Origin: Amycolatopsis rubida
GTDB lineage: Bacteria; Actinomycetota; Actinomycetes; Mycobacteriales; Pseudonocardiaceae
Reading direction: 5' to 3'
DNA: 64,000 nt
Assembly: GCF_900115345.1 (NCBI RefSeq)
Contig: NZ_FOWC01000001.1
Coordinates: forward strand, 558,001-622,000
The position numbers and the translations under genes were made by a program. Positions 61,574 to 64,000 of this stretch are shown piece by piece (position 1 is the first letter of the stretch; each line of letters begins with the position of its first letter). A model generated the notes under the pieces. It did no database searches. It saw only the letters and a program-made list of their open reading frames with translations, and had not been told where the DNA came from.

Positions 61574-63016
61574 ATGAGCCGCAAGAACAAAACCGCCCCG
61601 ACCCGTCGCAACGCCCACAAGATCCGCCCGGAAGCCCGCTGCGCGCTGTGGCTGGCCCGCCATCCCGGCTTCATCGCCGCCCCGAGCGCCCTGGCCACCA
61701 GCATGATCGAGCTGGGCGCGACCACCACCGGTGGTATCGCCGCCGGCACCCTGGCTGCTGGTCTCGGCTGGTACCGGGCGCACCCGGGCTCCTTCTCCCG
61801 CATCGCCGCGCCCCGCCTGCGTGCGACCCGCCGCCGCTGGACCCGCTACATCGGCCGGTCCTGGAAGACCAGCCTGGACTTCTGCAACCTGACCGTGGAC
61901 GACCGGCGCACCGGGGAAATCCTCGTGCCCCGCCTGCTCAGGGTCGCCAGCCCCACCCCCTCGATCGACGTGCTCCGGGTCGCGATCCGCAAAGGGCAGT
62001 CGGTCACGACCTTCCGCGACGCTCAGGAGGAGTTCGCGTCCGCGCTGGGTGCCGACGCGATCTCGATCGAGAAGGAGAAGCCGCGGGTCCTGCGGATCAC
62101 GCTGGTGTTCGGCAATCCGTTCGACGACATCGTGCCGCCCGCCGACATCCCCGGCGACCCGAGCGAGGTCGACCTGACCGCGCTGGAACTCGGGGACACC
62201 GAGTACGGCGAGGTCTGGACCGAACCCCTGCTCGGACAGCACTGGCTGATCTCCGGCGGCACCGGTTCGGGCAAGGGCTCGCTGTTGTGGAACCCGCTGC
62301 GCGCCATGGGGCCGATGATCCGCGAGCGCATCGTCCGGGTCTCGGTGATCGACCCGAAGGGCGGGATGGAGACCGAACGCGGCAAGCCGCTGTTCTACCG
62401 GCACGCCAGTCCCGCCGACGAGGACGTCGAGTACGACGACGGCGACGGCCCCGAGGACATCGATCCGATGCTCGCGCTCCTGTACGAGTTCCGCGACCGG
62501 ATGCGCGAACGCCAGGACCTGTTGCGCCGGGAGGGGAAGCGGAAGTTCACGCCGGCGGTCGAGACTCCGTTCGAGGTCCTGATGATCGACGAACTCATGA
62601 TGCTGACCGCGCTCGCCGGCCGTCGGATGATCGGCGAGGTCAACAAGCTCCTGGCCGAGATCCTCACTCAGGGCCGCGCCGCCGGGTTCGCGGTGATCGC
62701 CTACGTGCAGGAACCCACCAAGGACATCGTTCCCGTGCGGGATCTGTTCACCCGCCGGGTCTCGCTGCGCACCGGTGCCGCGTCCTTCGTGGACATGGTG
62801 CTGGGCGAAGGTGCCCGCGACCGCGGCGCGCTCGCCGACGAGATCCCGGAAACCGGGGCCGAGGGCATCGGCTTCCGCACCACCGAAACCTCCCGCCAGC
62901 CCGTCCGCGTGCGTGCCGGCTACAGCACCGACGACGACATCGACGAACTCGTTCGCCTGTGCACTCCGCACGACGACCCGCCAGCCGATTCCAACGTGTA
63001 CTCCATCGCTGCCTGA
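61574..63016 (+). CDS. FtsK/SpoIIIE-family DNA translocase (TraB/TraSA-like)
   Basis: 480 residues. The N-terminal region has one or two membrane helices (about 33-60). The ATPase domain has Walker A GGTGSGKGS near 229, Walker B VLMIDE near 335 and a following AEILTQGRAAGFAVIAYVQEP. This is the single protein that moves double-stranded plasmid or element DNA between mycelial cells in actinomycete conjugation. GGGAGCACCACCGCC precedes the ATG. A C-terminal DNA-recognition winged helix is short or absent (ends DSNVYSIAA). Confidence 0.88.
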   Translation: MSRKNKTAPTRRNAHKIRPEARCALWLARHPGFIAAPSALATSMIELGATTTGGIAAGTLAAGLGWYRAHPGSFSRIAAPRLRATRRRWTRYIGRSWKTSLDFCNLTVDDRRTGEILVPRLLRVASPTPSIDVLRVAIRKGQSVTTFRDAQEEFASALGADAISIEKEKPRVLRITLVFGNPFDDIVPPADIPGDPSEVDLTALELGDTEYGEVWTEPLLGQHWLISGGTGSGKGSLLWNPLRAMGPMIRERIVRVSVIDPKGGMETERGKPLFYRHASPADEDVEYDDGDGPEDIDPMLALLYEFRDRMRERQDLLRREGKRKFTPAVETPFEVLMIDELMMLTALAGRRMIGEVNKLLAEILTQGRAAGFAVIAYVQEPTKDIVPVRDLFTRRVSLRTGAASFVDMVLGEGARDRGALADEIPETGAEGIGFRTTETSRQPVRVRAGYSTDDDIDELVRLCTPHDDPPADSNVYSIAA

Positions 63017-63038
63017 CTGTCGTGAAAGGACAGACGAA

Positions 63039-63236
63039 ATGACCACAGTGCTCGCCCTTGTCGCGGCTGCAGTGGTGGGCGTGTCGCTACTGCGCCTGCT
63101 GTTCCTGTTTCTTCCCGTGCTCCTCGAACCGTTCGTCTTCTTACTGCTGATGGTGCTCGTTCTGGTCACCGCCCCTGTTGCGGCCGCGATGAAGGCTCAC
63201 CGCGGCCGTCGCGCCCTGAAAGGACAGATGAAATGA
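63039..63236 (+). CDS. small membrane protein, 65 residues
   Basis: Two nearly continuous hydrophobic stretches (about 3-25 and 28-48), then a basic KAHRGRRALKGQMK end. AAAGGACAGACGAA precedes the ATG, and the same AAAGGACAGA motif occurs before the next gene. Stop and next start overlap (ATGA). It may be a spread (Spd)-type protein working with TraB. Confidence 0.65.
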   Translation: MTTVLALVAAAVVGVSLLRLLFLFLPVLLEPFVFLLLMVLVLVTAPVAAAMKAHRGRRALKGQMK

Positions 63237-63463
63237 TCACCTTGAAGTTCCTGAGTGCCTGGCTGAAACTCGCGGCGGTCGCGGCGGTCGCGTTCGTGAT
63301 CGAAGTCGCGCTCATCTCCTCGCTGTGGCTGGGTCTCCTGGTCATCGTCCCGACCGTGCTGCTGTTCCTCGGCTTGTCGGCGGCGATGTGGCGGGAATGG
63401 CGCTCCGTCCGCCGCGGCGACGGTGCCTACAGCTACTCCTACATCCGCTACGAGCAGGAGTGA
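63233..63463 (+). CDS. small two-helix membrane protein, 76 residues
   Basis: Membrane helices at about 10-30 and 33-52, then WREWRSVRRGDGAYSYSYIRYEQE, an aromatic cytosolic tail. The ATG overlaps the previous stop by four bases. Like its neighbour, it may take part in DNA spread within the mycelium, but there is no sequence signature to prove it. Confidence 0.65.
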   Translation: MITLKFLSAWLKLAAVAAVAFVIEVALISSLWLGLLVIVPTVLLFLGLSAAMWREWRSVRRGDGAYSYSYIRYEQE

Positions 63464-63468
63464 CGGCC

Positions 63469-63777
63469 GTGACCGCCCCCGATCCGGTGCCGCCGGCGGA
63501 CGCTGAGGTATGGCAGAGCGCGGTGGCCACGCTCGAAGACGGGCTCGGGATCTACCCGCTCCGCTCGATCGACGGCGTCCGCTACGAGGGCGCGAGCGTC
63601 GACAACACCGCCGTGGTCGCCACCTCTTCCACCGTGCTCCTGCGGGTCACCCGCCATCGCCACGGCCGCCCCGAGGTCAGCGAAGTGGAAATGCCGCCCG
63701 CGTTCGCCCGCTACCTCGCCGCCCTGCTTGATTCCACCGCCCGCTACGTCCAGACCAGCCCGGAAGGAACCCTGTAA
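63469..63777 (+). CDS. AICE protein of unknown function, about 102 residues
   Basis: Begins VTAPDPVPPADAEVWQSAVA; the middle GLGIYPLRSIDGVRYEGASV and TVLLRVTRHRHGRPEVSEVE are beta-rich, and a helix AFARYLAALLDSTARYV closes it. CAGGAG lies eight bases before the GTG at 63469; a GTG at 63460 overlapping the previous stop is an alternative. No domain recognised. Confidence 0.6.
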   Translation: MTAPDPVPPADAEVWQSAVATLEDGLGIYPLRSIDGVRYEGASVDNTAVVATSSTVLLRVTRHRHGRPEVSEVEMPPAFARYLAALLDSTARYVQTSPEGTL

Positions 63778-63989
63778 TGCGCGCGTCCAACGTGGTCAAA
63801 CTTGCCCGCCTGCAAGGCGAATTTGACTCCGAATACCGGCAGGCCATCAACCCGGACGGCACCCGCAACCGCGAAGCCCTGCTCCGCTTGTCCGAACTCG
63901 CCGCCCGCATGGTCACTGTCTACGAGGAAGAGGCCGCACTGGCGTGCCGAGCGGCCAACCAGGCGTACGACCTGGCCACCGGCAAGTAA
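63777..63989 (+). CDS. small helical AICE protein, 70 residues
   Basis: MRASNVVKLARLQGEFDSEY then RQAINPDGTRNREALLRLSE and AARMVTVYEEEAALACRAAN. Helical and charged, ending AYDLATGK. Its ATG overlaps the preceding stop (TAATG). It is the last complete gene; the replication initiator would be expected next. Confidence 0.6.
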   Translation: MRASNVVKLARLQGEFDSEYRQAINPDGTRNREALLRLSELAARMVTVYEEEAALACRAANQAYDLATGK

Positions 63990-64000
63990 TCCGTCCTTCG

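Larger units (their letters stand above)
55078..64000. mobile_element. actinomycete integrative and conjugative element (AICE), left part
   Basis: The element starts at the tRNA-Arg fragment and continues past the window. Its content is cargo (AlbA_2/HATPase protein), a long inverted repeat, a GntR (KorSA-like) repressor with HAD partner, an SCO3933-type protein, a string of tiny coupled genes, an FtsK/TraB translocase and further small genes. This is the order of pSAM2-type AICEs, which conjugate as double-stranded DNA with a single TraB-like pump. Rep, xis, int and an intact tRNA-Arg (minus strand) should follow to the right. The cargo gene is visibly A/T-richer than either the chromosome or the AICE backbone. 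Confidence 0.8.

Overview
The window comes from a high-GC actinomycete. Gene content (WhiB, SigF/RsbW-type switch, DUF574 methyltransferase, many TetR/MarR/PadR/GntR regulators, GTG starts, four-base start/stop overlaps) and protein style point to Pseudonocardiaceae, most like Amycolatopsis. This is inference from familiarity, not a database match.

Positions 1-55,020 are ordinary chromosome with many short accessory units. From left to right: DUF4383 and DUF1772 membrane proteins with a divergent TetR; a serine hydrolase and two esterases, one controlled by an OhrR-like MarR; a DUF574 methyltransferase; patatin/PadR/FadH-like reductase; prephenate dehydrogenase (tyrA); an Rv0909-type small protein; a FUSC exporter; a polysaccharide deacetylase; a three-gene operon (ECF sigma, small two-domain protein, TPR-CHAT protease) at 15,962-19,691; an ABC exporter with a GbsR regulator; two MFS exporters; two XRE-cupin regulators; a sigma-factor partner-switching locus (STAS, WhiB, RsbW-like, SigF-like, second HATPase) at 32,972-35,673; a 1,237-residue subtilase; a secreted HNH nuclease; a Sel1-repeat protein; a class II aldolase; PPK2; a GT-C-like membrane protein; an ECF sigma with its membrane partner; a tandem pair of DUF3558-like proteins; and an amidase/MFS operon. 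Three genes look broken: a frameshifted membrane gene near 7,190, an alpha/beta hydrolase remnant at 41,098-41,313, and a twice-frameshifted gene at 46,927-47,440.

Several intergenic gaps are filled by tandem repeats of unrelated sequence: three ~56-bp copies at 68-236, a strict 30-bp array at 12,291-12,490, a ~91-bp array at 20,166-20,735 and a 51-bp exact duplication inside a repeat tract at 22,250-22,676.

At 55,078 a 35-bp 3' fragment of a tRNA-Arg gene, still next to its terminator, marks the left end of an integrated element that runs off the right edge. It has the layout of an actinomycete integrative and conjugative element (AICE). It starts with an A/T-richer AlbA_2/HATPase cargo gene and a large inverted repeat. 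A KorSA-like GntR repressor with a HAD partner follows, then an SCO3933-type protein, a chain of translationally coupled tiny genes, an FtsK/TraB-type DNA translocase and more small genes. Replication initiator, excisionase, integrase and the rebuilt tRNA-Arg would be expected just beyond position 64,000.

Regulatory sites are unusually readable here. Most divergent regulator/target pairs have a clear palindrome or repeated operator between them, and the WhiB and RsbW-SigF transcripts start from two identical back-to-back promoters of alternative-sigma type.
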